Shown: positions 36,247-45,417, counted from the stretch's first letter. The stretch is 64,000 nt of DNA from Algiphilus aromaticivorans DG1253 (GCF_000733765.1 NZ_JPOG01000001.1:3668501-3732500), one strand, 5' to 3'. The notes: generated by a model from the letters alone, not told the origin. A program made the numbers and translations.

Positions 36247-36993
36247 ATGCCGGCAGCAGCCAGTGAAGAAAGCGGGGCGCTCGTGGAGCAGGACGGGTTG
36301 GCGATGCTCTGTGATCGCCGCCTGATCGATGCGCCCGGCGCCTGGCTCTTCGACGCGCAGGGCTGGCGCGCCCGCGGCGCCGAAGCGCATGCCGGCGGGC
36401 GCGATAGCGTGCTCTACATCGACGACGCCGAACGCCACTGGGTGCTGCGCTTCTACCGGCGTGGCGGGCTGCCCGGAAAGCTTGTCGAGCAGCGCTATGT
36501 TTGGCCCGGTCTCTGGCGCACGCGCCCCTTTCGCGAATACCGCCTGCTCGAGCGGCTGAGTGAGGAGGGCTTCCCGGTGCCGGCGCCGGTGGCTGCCGGC
36601 GTATGGCGCGAGGGCGCGGCCTATCGAGGTGCCCTGCTCATGCAGCGCATCACCGGCGTGACGACGCTGGGCGAGCGGCTGCGCGCCGAGGCACTGGACG
36701 CGAGCGCATGGCAGAGGATCGGCGCGCTGATCGGACGGCTGCACGCCCGCGCCGTGCACCACGCCGACATCAACGTCGCCAATGTGCTGCTCGATGCCGA
36801 CGATGACCCCTGGCTGGTCGACTTTGACCGCGGGCGCGAAGAGGCGCCGGAATGGCTGCTCGGCTTGGGGTTGGCGCGCTTCCGGCGCTCGCTGCGCCGT
36901 GCGGTGAACGCCAGCGCGATGTGCCACTACGACGACGTCGCGGACTGGCAGCAGCTGCTGCAGGCTTATCGCGTGGCGCGGAACAACGGCTGA
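36247..36993 (+). CDS. kdkA: 3-deoxy-D-manno-octulosonic acid kinase
   Basis: The protein has 248 residues from the ATG at 36247, with GGGAGG upstream. It has the small protein-kinase-like fold of KdkA: VLRFYRRGGLPGKLV, catalytic loop HHADINVANVLLD and metal-binding LVDFDRGR. KdkA phosphorylates the 4-OH of Kdo on lipid A, typical of organisms with a single Kdo (Haemophilus, Pseudomonas-like). Its stop TGA overlaps the waaA start (TGATG), so translation is coupled. The frame is open upstream only opposite lpxL. Confidence 0.93.
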   Translation: MPAAASEESGALVEQDGLAMLCDRRLIDAPGAWLFDAQGWRARGAEAHAGGRDSVLYIDDAERHWVLRFYRRGGLPGKLVEQRYVWPGLWRTRPFREYRLLERLSEEGFPVPAPVAAGVWREGAAYRGALLMQRITGVTTLGERLRAEALDASAWQRIGALIGRLHARAVHHADINVANVLLDADDDPWLVDFDRGREEAPEWLLGLGLARFRRSLRRAVNASAMCHYDDVADWQQLLQAYRVARNNG

Positions 36994-38285
36994 TGCTGCG
37001 ATTGGCTTATCAGCTGCTGCTCTGGATCTCCGTAGTGCCGGCGCTGGTCTTCCTCGCGTTGCGCGCGCGCCGCCAGGGTGACGCGCCTGGGCGCTGGGCC
37101 GAGCGGCTCGGCTGGATTCCCCGGCCGAAGGCGCCGGTATCGGTCTGGTTGCATGCCGCTTCGCTGGGCGAGGTCGTGGCTGCGAAGCCGCTGATCGATG
37201 CCCTGGTCGAGCGCCACGGTACGGAAGGGATCTGGATCACGACCATGACCACCAGCGGCTCGCAGGCCGTGCGCCGCATGTGGGGAGATGCCATCGGGCA
37301 CAGTTATCTGCCCTTCGATCTGGAGCGCCCGCTAGGCCGCTTCCTGAGGCGCGTTCAGCCGCAGCGCTGCATCGTCCTGGAAACCGAAATCTGGCCGAAC
37401 TGCTACGACCTGCTCGCGCGCTATCGCATCCCGCTGCTGATCGCCAACGCGCGCCTGTCGCCGCGCTCGGCCACCGGATACCGGCGCGTGCGCGGCGCCA
37501 TCGCGCGCGTGCTGGCAAAGGTCACCATCGTCGCCGCCCAGTCCGAGGCCGACGCCGAGCGCTTCCGTGCTCTGGGTGCGCCGAGGGTGGTGACTGCCGG
37601 CAATATCAAATTCGATCTCTCCGCCCCCGAGGCGCAGATCGAGCAAGGGTGGCGATGGCGCCAGGCCTGCGGCGAGCGCCCCGTCTGGGTCGCCGCCAGC
37701 ACGCACGACGGCGAGGAGGCCGCCGTGCTGGCGGCGCACCGCGACCTGCTGCGCTGGTATCCGGAAGCCCTGCTGGTGCTCGTGCCTCGCCACCCGCAGC
37801 GCTTCGAGACGGTGGCGCGCAGCCTGGGCCGCGACGGCTGGTCCTTCGCGCGGCGGAGCGCGCACGGCGAGAGCGTGGAAGTCCACTGCGAGCAGCCCAT
37901 CCTGCTGGGCGACAGCACCGGCGATATGTTTGCCTACTTGGCGATGGCCGATACCGCCTTCGTCGGCGGCAGCCTTGTCGAGATCGGCGGCCACAACATC
38001 CTGGAGCCTGCAGCCATCGGTTTGCCGGTGCTTTTCGGCCCGCACATGTTTCATTTCGTCGATGCCCGACGTCTGCTGCTCGACGCCGGTGGCGCGCAGG
38101 AGGTCGCCAGCGCGCAGGACCTCGCCGTGGCCGTGGCCGCCTTTTTCGCACGGCCGGCGCGCCGCCACGAAGTCGGGCAGGCGGCGGCCAATGCCGTGGC
38201 AGCCAACCGCGGCGCCGTCGCCCGGCATCTCGAATTGTTGGATGAATTGCGGGCAGCGTGGCCGCCGGAGCCGGGCGGAAGCTAG
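36993..38285 (+). CDS. waaA: Kdo transferase
   Basis: The protein has 430 residues with an N-terminal membrane anchor (YQLLLWISVVPALVFLAL). The N-terminal domain has VWLHAASLGEVVAA, ETEIWPN and the acceptor loop; the C-terminal GT-B domain has WVAASTHDGEE, PRHPQRFE and VGGSLVEIGGHNILEPAA. WaaA (KdtA) transfers Kdo from CMP-Kdo to lipid IVA. Its start overlaps kdkA. Together kdkA and waaA set the inner core, and LpxL acts on their product. It is followed after 9 bases by the exonuclease gene. Confidence 0.95.
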   Translation: MLRLAYQLLLWISVVPALVFLALRARRQGDAPGRWAERLGWIPRPKAPVSVWLHAASLGEVVAAKPLIDALVERHGTEGIWITTMTTSGSQAVRRMWGDAIGHSYLPFDLERPLGRFLRRVQPQRCIVLETEIWPNCYDLLARYRIPLLIANARLSPRSATGYRRVRGAIARVLAKVTIVAAQSEADAERFRALGAPRVVTAGNIKFDLSAPEAQIEQGWRWRQACGERPVWVAASTHDGEEAAVLAAHRDLLRWYPEALLVLVPRHPQRFETVARSLGRDGWSFARRSAHGESVEVHCEQPILLGDSTGDMFAYLAMADTAFVGGSLVEIGGHNILEPAAIGLPVLFGPHMFHFVDARRLLLDAGGAQEVASAQDLAVAVAAFFARPARRHEVGQAAANAVAANRGAVARHLELLDELRAAWPPEPGGS

Positions 38286-38294
38286 CCTGCGGGC

Positions 38295-39293
38295 ATGACC
38301 GATCTCATCGTGCGCGCGGCCGAGGGGCTCTACTGCCCGGCCGGCGACTTCCATATCGACCCCTGGCGCCCGGTGCCACGCGCGGTCATCACCCATGCCC
38401 ACGCCGACCACGCGCGCGCCGGTCATGGCGCGATCTGGGCGGCCGAGGAGGGTCTGGGTGTCCTGCGCCGGCGGCTGGGCGCCGAGGCACCCATTCGGCC
38501 GCTGGCCTACGGCGAAACGCTTGATCTGGGTCGGGTGCGCGTCAGCCTGCATCCGGCCGGTCATATCCTGGGCTCCGCCCAGGTGCGCGTGGAAGCCGCC
38601 GAGGGGGTCTGGGTGGCCTCGGGCGACTACAAGCGGGATGCCGACCCCACCTGCACGCCCTTCGAGGTCGTGCCCTGCGATACCTTCATCAGCGAGGCCA
38701 CCTTCGCGCTGCCGATCTACCGCTGGCCGGAACCGCAGGTCGTCTTCGCTGAGATCTTTGCATGGTGGCAACAGGCGGCCGCCGAGCAGCGCCCCGCCGT
38801 GCTCTTCAGCTACGCCCTGGGCAAGGCGCAGCGGGTGCTCAACGGGCTGCTCGCACACACGCGGGACACGGTCTATCTGCACGGCGCGATGTCGCCGCTG
38901 GTGGCCGACTATCGTGCCGCCGGCGTGGCGATGGTGCCGACAATGCCCGTGTCCGAAGCGCCGGGCGACATGGACTGGCGCGGCCGCTTGCTGCTGGCGC
39001 CCCCGAGCGCAGCCGGCGGCGCGTGGATGAAGCGCTTCCGCGGTGCGGCCACTGGCTTCGTATCGGGCTGGATGCGGCTGCGCGGCAACCGCCGCCGACG
39101 CGGCTACGACCGCGGCTTCGTGCTCTCCGACCACGCCGACTGGCCGGCGCTGGTGAATACCATCACGGCCACCGGCGCGCGTCGCGTACTGGTGACCCAC
39201 GGCCGCAGCGACACCCTGGTGCGCCATCTGCGCGAGCGCGGCCTGCGCGCCGAGGCACTTGGCACCGAGTTCGAGGGCGAGGCCGATACATGA
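38295..39293 (+). CDS. Ligase-associated DNA exonuclease (metallo-beta-lactamase fold)
   Basis: The protein has 332 residues of the MBL/beta-CASP type: H34-A-H36-A-D38-H39 in ITHAHADHARAG, HPAGHILGSAQV and a C-terminal beta-CASP region (VLFSYALGKAQRV, LSDHADWPALV). It belongs to the Snm1-like exonuclease group found beside the ATP-dependent ligase in a four-part DNA repair module (helicase Lhr, this exonuclease, ligase, PdeM). Its stop overlaps the ligase start by four bases. No lhr gene is in the window. Confidence 0.92.
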   Translation: MTDLIVRAAEGLYCPAGDFHIDPWRPVPRAVITHAHADHARAGHGAIWAAEEGLGVLRRRLGAEAPIRPLAYGETLDLGRVRVSLHPAGHILGSAQVRVEAAEGVWVASGDYKRDADPTCTPFEVVPCDTFISEATFALPIYRWPEPQVVFAEIFAWWQQAAAEQRPAVLFSYALGKAQRVLNGLLAHTRDTVYLHGAMSPLVADYRAAGVAMVPTMPVSEAPGDMDWRGRLLLAPPSAAGGAWMKRFRGAATGFVSGWMRLRGNRRRRGYDRGFVLSDHADWPALVNTITATGARRVLVTHGRSDTLVRHLRERGLRAEALGTEFEGEADT

Positions 39294-40870
39294 AGCGCTT
39301 CGCCGCGCTGTATGAGCAGCTCGACGGCACCCGCGCCACCAGCCGCAAGCTGACGTTGATGCGCGACTGCTTCAAGGATGCCGCGGACGCTGACGCTGCC
39401 TGGATGCTCTACTTCCTGAGCGGCCGGCGCCTCAAGCGCGTGGTGGCACCAGCACGGCTGCGCGCGGCAGCCGCTCAGGTTGCCGGCATTCCGGACTGGA
39501 TGCTGGAAGCCAGTCACGCCCACGTCGGCGATCTCGCCGAGACCATAGCCCTGCTCACCGACGACGGCCGCGCACCGGACCCGCAGCTTGCCGAACGCGG
39601 ATTGGCGGAATGGGTGGACGCGCTGCGTGAGGCCGAGGAAGCGGAGCGCATCGAAAGCCTCGGGCAGTGGTGGCACGGCCTGCCGGTACGCGAGGCCTTC
39701 CTGCTCAACAAGCTGCGCACCGGCGCGTTGCGCGTGGGCGTGTCGCGCGGGCTCGCCACGCGCGCGCTGGCTGAGGCGCTGGAACAGGACGAGAATCTGG
39801 TCGCCCAGCGCCTGATGGGCGACTGGCAGCCCGACGCCGGTCTCATGCAGCGCCTGCGCGCGCCGCCGGCGGCCGGCACGGTGGCCTCCGCGCCCTATCC
39901 CTTCTGCCTGGCGGCGCCCTTCGAGGACGCGCCGGCTGATCTCGGGCCGGCGACGGACTATCTGGTTGAATGGAAGTGGGACGGCATCCGCGCCCAGCTG
40001 ATTCGGCGCGAGGGTCAGGTCTTCCTCTGGTCGCGCGGCGAGGAACTGCTCGCCGGCCGCTTTCCCGAAGTCGAGGCCGCCGCGATGGAATCGCTGCCCG
40101 ACGGCACCGTGCTCGACGGCGAGCTACTGGCCTGGAATGACGGCGTGCTGCCTTTTACCCAGCTGCAGCGGCGCATCAACAAGCTGAAGCCCGGCCCCAA
40201 GCTGCTGCGCGAGGCACCGGTGGTCTTCCAGGCCTACGATCTGCTGGAAGCCGAGGGCCACGACATCCGCGAGGAACGCCAGCGCGCGCGCCGCGAGCAG
40301 CTGGAGGCCGTGACCACGCAGGCCGGCAGCCCGCAGCTACGCCTGTCGCCGCAGGTCGACGGCGATTGGGAGGCGCTGGCGAAGCTGCGCGGCGAGGCTC
40401 GCTCGCGCGGCGTCGAGGGGCTGATGGTCAAGCGCCTGGACGTGCCCTACACGCGCGGCCGCCGGCGCGGCATCTGGTGGAAATGGAAGGTCGCGCCCAT
40501 GATCGTCGATGCCGTGCTCATCTACGCCCAGGCTGGCCACGGTCGCCGTTCCAATCTCTACACCGACTACACGCTGGCGGTCTGGGAAGGCGAGGCGCTG
40601 GTGCCAGTGGCCAAGGCCTACTCGGGTCTGACCGACGAAGAGCTCACCGCCATGGACCGCTGGATTCGCCGCAACACCCGCGAGCGCTTCGGGCCGGTGC
40701 GCAGCGTCACTCCCGAGCAGGTCTTCGAGATCGCCTTCGAGAACATCCAGCTCAGCAGCCGCCACAAGGCCGGCCTGGCGCTACGCTTTCCGCGCATCCA
40801 CCGCTGGCGGCACGACAAGCCGGCCGCGGAGGCCGATACGCTGGACACCCTCAAGCGCCTGCTGCCCTGA
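39290..40870 (+). CDS. ATP-dependent DNA ligase (cisplatin damage response type)
   Basis: The protein has 526 residues. An N-terminal DNA-binding region (about 1-200) precedes the nucleotidyltransferase core with motif I VEWKWDGIRAQL (Lys229, adenylated). VLDGELLAWN, VEGLMVKRLD and WWKWKVAP are motifs III, IV and V. A C-terminal OB-fold region follows, ending after SRHKAGLALRFPRIHRWR. This family joins DNA ends in the module with the adjacent exonuclease and PdeM and is linked to cross-link damage response. The ATG at 39290 is fixed by overlap with the exonuclease stop. Confidence 0.94.
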   Translation: MKRFAALYEQLDGTRATSRKLTLMRDCFKDAADADAAWMLYFLSGRRLKRVVAPARLRAAAAQVAGIPDWMLEASHAHVGDLAETIALLTDDGRAPDPQLAERGLAEWVDALREAEEAERIESLGQWWHGLPVREAFLLNKLRTGALRVGVSRGLATRALAEALEQDENLVAQRLMGDWQPDAGLMQRLRAPPAAGTVASAPYPFCLAAPFEDAPADLGPATDYLVEWKWDGIRAQLIRREGQVFLWSRGEELLAGRFPEVEAAAMESLPDGTVLDGELLAWNDGVLPFTQLQRRINKLKPGPKLLREAPVVFQAYDLLEAEGHDIREERQRARREQLEAVTTQAGSPQLRLSPQVDGDWEALAKLRGEARSRGVEGLMVKRLDVPYTRGRRRGIWWKWKVAPMIVDAVLIYAQAGHGRRSNLYTDYTLAVWEGEALVPVAKAYSGLTDEELTAMDRWIRRNTRERFGPVRSVTPEQVFEIAFENIQLSSRHKAGLALRFPRIHRWRHDKPAAEADTLDTLKRLLP

Positions 40871-41155
40871 GCTTCCGTGTGCCCCGGCTCGGTTCTTTCT
40901 GTACGCGCGGGCCGCGTTGTCGCCGATATCGTGTTCGCCGCGACGGTATGGGTGCCGTGCCCGGAATGGTGTACCGGATGCCCCGCCTCGCACTCCTTCT
41001 CAAGGCGTAGTGGCACCATTGGCACCTGAGCGCCAAATGCTACCGCCGACCGCATGGGTGGTACTGGGGCTGGCAAGCACCGCGCGTCATCAGGGTATTG
41101 CCTGCTGAGCGTCAGCTCATGTCGGCCCCCGACAATCGCCGCGAGGCCAACCCCG

Positions 41156-41575
41156 ATGCCCTGTCCCTTTCATCTCGCCATTCCCGTTGACGATCTCGCC
41201 GCGGCCCGCCATTTCTACGGCGTGTTGATGGGTTGCCGCGAGGGGCGCAGCGCCGCCCACTGGATCGACTTCGACTTCTTCGGCCATCAACTGGTCACGC
41301 ACTTGGCCGATCTCGGTATGAAGCATGGGACGCACAATGCCGTCGACGGCGACGACGTGCCGGTACCGCATTTCGGCATCGTGCTCGACATGGGACAGTG
41401 GCGCGATCTGGCCGCTCGACTGCGAGAAGCCGATGTGGATTTCCTGATCGCACCGCGCATCCGTTTCGCGGGCGAGGTCGGCGAGCAAGGCACCCTTTTC
41501 GTCCGCGATCCGGCCGGCAACGCGCTTGAGTTCAAGGGCTTTGTCGACGTCGAAGGCCAGTTGTTTCGTCGCTGA
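41156..41575 (+). CDS. VOC family protein (glyoxalase-like)
   Basis: The protein has 139 residues from the ATG at 41156. It has a single vicinal-oxygen-chelate module: [20 protein letters not shown] opens the first half and [15 protein letters not shown] closes the second, with His and Glu at the expected metal positions. Members include dioxygenases, glyoxalases and resistance proteins; no substrate is evident. The gene stands alone, with about 285 non-coding bases upstream and 112 downstream. Confidence 0.88.
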   Translation: MPCPFHLAIPVDDLAAARHFYGVLMGCREGRSAAHWIDFDFFGHQLVTHLADLGMKHGTHNAVDGDDVPVPHFGIVLDMGQWRDLAARLREADVDFLIAPRIRFAGEVGEQGTLFVRDPAGNALEFKGFVDVEGQLFRR

Positions 41576-41687
41576 TCGGTGGTCGATCTTCCCGACGCAC
41601 CGCTACCGCTGACAAACGGTAGGCCGTGGCTGTCGCGCCCAGGCCAATATGGCTCGGTAATTGGGACAGTCCTGTCAGACGACCGAA

Positions 41688-42956
41688 ATGCTCAGCGACA
41701 CGCCAGTCACACCCCCAAAAATGGCCGCCACGGCCATGACGGATAAACCCGACGAAGCGCTGCGCATACTGGTCGTCGACGATTCGCTGTCGATCCGTCA
41801 GTTCCTTGAAGAGATACTGAAGCGGATCGGTGTTCGCGAGGTCCTCACCGCCGAGGATGGTAATGCGGCCATCCGTCGTCTCGACCAGAGTCAGGAAGCC
41901 ATCGATCTAGTGTTCTGCAACTTGATGATGCCGGGCATGGACGGTGTGGAGTTGCTGCGAGAAGTCGGACGGCGCTGTCCGGGTGTTGCGGTTCTCACCA
42001 TTTCCTCTCTTGACGCGCGGTTGCGGCTCTCGGTGTCCGAGATGGCGCGACGCATGGGCATGACCGTGCTCGGCGTACTGGGCAAGCCATTCACCGAGGC
42101 CGACATCAGAAAGGCGCTGGCGGGCTTTCACGATGCCCGCCAGAAGGGTGTCAAGCCGTGCAGCGCGCCGATGACCGATGCCGAGATCGACAGCGCGCTC
42201 AACAACAAGCAGGTCGTGGTGCACTACCAACCCAAGGTTCGGGTCGACAGCGCCCATGTGGTTGGTGTGGAAGCCCTAGTGCGTTTGCGCGATCCGCAGC
42301 GCGGTCTGGTATCACCCGACGCCTTCATCGAGTTGACCGAGGCTGGCGGGCACATCGAGAACCTCACTTATCAGGTGATCGACATCGCACTGCGCGAGAC
42401 CGGCGTCTGGGCGCGGGAAGGGCTTCGTCTGAATATCGGCATCAATCTTTCCAGCTCGGCCATCCACCGCCTGGACCTCCCCGAACACGTCCAGTCCGTC
42501 GCGCATAACCATGGCCTCAGTCCCTCGCAGGTCACCCTGGAAATCACCGAGTCCGAGTTGGCCAATGCCACCGAGCTGCTGGATGTGTGCGCGCGCTTCC
42601 GGATGCGCGGTTTCGGCCTGTCTATCGACGATTACGGTACCGGCGAATCCGGGCTGTCCCGCCTGAGTTCCCTGCCTTTCACCGAACTCAAGATCGACAG
42701 GCAGTATGTCGACGGTGCCTCCGAGAGCGACGAATTGCGGGCCATCCTGTCGACCTCCATCGACCTGGGAAAGCGTCTGGGCATGACCGTGGTGGCCGAA
42801 GGCGTGCAGCAGGTTGCCGACTGGGAGCTCCTTGAATCTCTGGGCTGCGACGTTGCCCAGGGATTCCTGATCAGCCGTCCGCTGCCAGGGGACAAGATCA
42901 TGAAATGGGCGTTGCGTTGGCAGCGCCTCACGGACGAAGGAACCAACAACGGCTAG
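41688..42956 (+). CDS. Receiver-EAL protein; c-di-GMP phosphodiesterase with pseudo-receiver
   Basis: The protein has 422 residues from ATG 41688; starts at 41721 or 41736 would only shorten a short tail. The N-terminal receiver (about 25-150) has D31/D32 and Lys133, but the phospho-acceptor position is Asn78 (FCNLMMPGMDG), so it probably cannot be phosphorylated there. The EAL domain (about 165-410) keeps the expected active-site residues: E195 in EALVR, N253, E285, D314 and D315 in IDDYGTG, K335 and E371. It should cleave c-di-GMP and resembles the RocR/PvrR layout. No histidine kinase is nearby. Confidence 0.9.
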   Translation: MLSDTPVTPPKMAATAMTDKPDEALRILVVDDSLSIRQFLEEILKRIGVREVLTAEDGNAAIRRLDQSQEAIDLVFCNLMMPGMDGVELLREVGRRCPGVAVLTISSLDARLRLSVSEMARRMGMTVLGVLGKPFTEADIRKALAGFHDARQKGVKPCSAPMTDAEIDSALNNKQVVVHYQPKVRVDSAHVVGVEALVRLRDPQRGLVSPDAFIELTEAGGHIENLTYQVIDIALRETGVWAREGLRLNIGINLSSSAIHRLDLPEHVQSVAHNHGLSPSQVTLEITESELANATELLDVCARFRMRGFGLSIDDYGTGESGLSRLSSLPFTELKIDRQYVDGASESDELRAILSTSIDLGKRLGMTVVAEGVQQVADWELLESLGCDVAQGFLISRPLPGDKIMKWALRWQRLTDEGTNNG

Positions 42957-43006
42957 CCTAAGGCTCTGCTAACGCGGGCGGTGCCCGCGAAGCCGGGCAG
43001 CGTCTA

Positions 43007-43486
43007 GTGATGCGCCTTGCCTGCGGCATTGCTTGCAGGACAGGGGCTTTCACGGGCGATGGCTGGCTGACCACGCACGATCCGAACGGCGACGTGCTCT
43101 ATGGGGTCGATGTCTGCGTCGATCCGGAGTACCGGAAGATGCGCCTCGGCCGCCGTCTCTACGACGCGCGCAAGGAGTTCTGCCGACGGCTGAACCTGCG
43201 CGCGATCGTCGCCGGCGGACGCATCCCGGGCTATCGCGCGCACGCCGACCGGATGTCGCCCGAGGAATACATCGAGCTGGTACGCCGCAGCGAGATCTAC
43301 GACCCGATACTCAGCTTCCAGCTCGCCAACGAGTTTCACGTGCGCCGCGTGATTCGGAAATACGTCCCCGATGCGGCCTTGCAGGACAATGTGGAGAACA
43401 TGGACATCCAGTACTCGCAGTCGGCCGTGTTCTCCCTGGCCGATTTTGCCTTTCGGCCCGACGCGATTCGAGTGGCTCGGCGGTAG
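43007..43486 (+). pseudogene. Truncated GNAT acetyltransferase remnant
   Basis: About 159 residues are open, starting GTG/ATG. The middle (YGVDVCVDPEYRKMRLGRRL, then IVAGGRIPGYRAHADRM and YDPILSFQLANEFHVRRVIR) matches the second half of the GNAT domain found in fused GNAT/carbon-nitrogen hydrolases. The first part of the acetyltransferase fold and the whole nitrilase domain are missing, and the last 35 residues do not fit the family. I read it as a remnant, but an expressed short protein cannot be excluded. No ribosome site is evident before the start. Confidence 0.6.
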
Positions 43487-43574
43487 CGGGAGCATGAGCG
43501 GCACAGGCGGTTAACGCTACACGCGAGTCGAGCGCGAATGAATGTCCGTATTGATGGGGTAGAACCCGCCGCGC

Positions 43575-44435
43575 TCAGCTTGCTCGCGGCCGCAGGCTCC
43601 GCCACAGATGAATCGCCAGCGCCGCCCAGATCATGCCGAAGCCGATCGCGCGGGCGCCGTCGAAGGGTTCGCCGAAGAGCAGCACGCCCAGCAGCAGCTG
43701 CGTGGTGGGCGCCATGTACTGCAGCAGGCCGAGGCTGGCCAGCGGCATGCCGCGCGCGGCCAGTGCGTAGAGCGCCAGCGGCAGCGCGGTGACGGCGCCG
43801 CCACCGGCAAGCAGCAACCAGTCGACCGCGCCGCGCTCGGCCGGCCCGCTCAGCCAGACCACCATTGCCAGCGCCGGTACGGCCCAGAGACAGGTTTCGG
43901 CGGCCAGGCCGGTGACGGCGTCGACATCCAGCCGTTTACGCACCAGACCGTAGAGCGCGAAGCTTGTCGCCAGCACCAGCGCCACCCAGGGCAGGCCGCC
44001 GGCGCGCGTCGTCAGCCAGACCACGCCGGCTGCGGCCAGGCCGACCGCCATCCAGCGCAGCGGCTCCAGGCGCTCGCCGAGCACGATCACGCCGAGGGCC
44101 ACCGACATCAGCGGCGAGATGAAATAGCCCAGGCTGGCCTCGACCACGCGCTCGGCCGCCACGGCCCAGACGTAGATGCCCCAGTTCGCCGAGATCACCC
44201 CGCCCGAGGCGGCCAGCCACAGCCATTGGCGGCGGCTCAGCGTCGTCAGATTGCGCAGCTGCCCGCGCAGCAGCAGGAAAGCGACGACGAAGACGAAGCT
44301 CCAGAACAGCCGGTGCGCGGCGACTTCCAGCGCCGGCACGTGCGCCAGTGCCTTCCAGTACAGCGGGAAGAGCCCCCAGATCCCGAAGGCTCCAAGGGCG
44401 GCGAGCAGGGCGTGTTGGCGTTCGACGGCGGGCAC
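43575..44435 (-). CDS. rarD: EamA-family transporter RarD
   Basis: The protein has 286 residues and a GTG start. Ten hydrophobic segments are arranged as two EamA repeats, beginning LLAALGAFGIWGLFPLYWKA and including WGIYVWAVAAERVVEASLGYFISPL, the RarD signature region. RarD proteins are drug/metabolite exporters of unclear substrate (chloramphenicol-sensitive in name). It is monocistronic and diverges from the small gene upstream of pdeM. Confidence 0.92.
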   Translation of the reverse strand: MPAVERQHALLAALGAFGIWGLFPLYWKALAHVPALEVAAHRLFWSFVFVVAFLLLRGQLRNLTTLSRRQWLWLAASGGVISANWGIYVWAVAAERVVEASLGYFISPLMSVALGVIVLGERLEPLRWMAVGLAAAGVVWLTTRAGGLPWVALVLATSFALYGLVRKRLDVDAVTGLAAETCLWAVPALAMVVWLSGPAERGAVDWLLLAGGGAVTALPLALYALAARGMPLASLGLLQYMAPTTQLLLGVLLFGEPFDGARAIGFGMIWAALAIHLWRSLRPRAS

Positions 44436-44488
44436 GGCGGACTTCGACGAGGGTCGGACACGGCGGGGCGGCCGGGCATCATAGATTG

Positions 44489-44728
44489 ATGACCGATTCG
44501 GTGCCTTTGGAGACGAGCGAGTCCGGTGTGCGCTTCGCAGCGTGCTACGGGCGCGTGGGCGGCGCGGGCGAGTGCGTGAAGCAGGCGTGGGCCTCCAGTG
44601 GTCTGATCTCAGACGGGTTGTCGCGCTACGATCCGGAATACCTGCTCACTGCCCAGGCGCAGGAGGAAGGCTTGGCCCAGAAGCATGACCCGGCGCGCGT
44701 GTTCTGTCGCCTGAGAGCGCGGATATGA
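44489..44728 (+). CDS. Small hypothetical protein upstream of pdeM-like gene
   Basis: A 79-residue frame starts at ATG 44489 and overlaps the next gene by four bases (ATGA). The product (MTDSVPLETSESGVRFAACY...) is polar with no membrane segment or motif I recognise. No Shine-Dalgarno sequence is visible. The stop/start overlap is the main reason to list it; it may be translated only weakly or be a leader that couples translation of the next gene. Confidence 0.35.
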   Translation: MTDSVPLETSESGVRFAACYGRVGGAGECVKQAWASSGLISDGLSRYDPEYLLTAQAQEEGLAQKHDPARVFCRLRARI

Positions 44729-45417
44729 GCGCAGCGCTGCCTATCACGCTGGCCGGCGAGCCGGTCATGCTCGATTCTCGCCGCGCGCTCTACTGGCCGG
44801 GTGGCGGCGTGCTGGCGCTGGCCGACGTGCATCTGGGCAAAGGCGCGCTGCTGCGCAGCCGTGACGCCGCCGGCCTGCACACGGCCGCCGATATTGAGGA
44901 GATCGCTGATCTGCTCGATGACTACCGCCCGCAGCGGCTTATCTTCTGCGGCAATCCCGTGCACCCGCTCGCGCGTGACAACGAGGCATGGTTGGACGCT
45001 CTGCGCGGTCTGCGCCAGCGCTACAAAGACACGCACTTCGAGGTCGCACTGGGCAACGACGACTCCGGTGCGCAGCTGCCGGCCGATCTCGACACTTCGG
45101 TTGCCGAACGCATAACAGCGCCACCCTTCGTTTTCCTGCACGAGCCGGAGGAGTTGACCGAGGGTTACGGCATTGCCGGACACTGGCATCCGGTGACGGT
45201 GCTGCGCGGCATGGGTGATGCGCTAAGCCAGCCCGTCTTCTGGACGCGCGCCGGCTTTGCGGTGCTGCCGGCCTTCGGCAGCTTCACCGGCGGCATGGAA
45301 GCCGCGCCCGAGCCCGGCGATCAACTATTTGCTGTCAGCCCGCAGGCTGTGCAGGCCATCCCGCTCCCGCATTCGTCATCCAACGCATCCCAAAGGAATC
45401 CCCCATGCGCATCCTGA
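44725..45417 (+). CDS. PdeM-like ligase-associated phosphoesterase with altered metal ligands
   Basis: The 230-residue calcineurin-fold phosphoesterase is related to PdeM, the endonuclease of the ligase-exonuclease-helicase module. D34-x-H36 (ADVHLGKG) and the C-terminal GHWHP are kept. The GD motif is G76-N77 (FCGNPVHP) and GNH is G110-N111-D112 (ALGNDDSG), so two usual metal ligands are replaced. Activity may be lost or changed. The gene lies about 4 kb downstream of the exonuclease and ligase genes, not next to them. It overlaps the yfcH-like gene by 13 bases, and its last 15 or so residues may be extra to the family. Confidence 0.85.
   Translation: MSAALPITLAGEPVMLDSRRALYWPGGGVLALADVHLGKGALLRSRDAAGLHTAADIEEIADLLDDYRPQRLIFCGNPVHPLARDNEAWLDALRGLRQRYKDTHFEVALGNDDSGAQLPADLDTSVAERITAPPFVFLHEPEELTEGYGIAGHWHPVTVLRGMGDALSQPVFWTRAGFAVLPAFGSFTGGMEAAPEPGDQLFAVSPQAVQAIPLPHSSSNASQRNPPCAS

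Noticed and set aside
40871-41155. Possible small gene between the DNA ligase and the VOC protein.
   Set aside because: Frames here are short, without ribosome sites or recognisable products; I see nothing in this 285-base gap.
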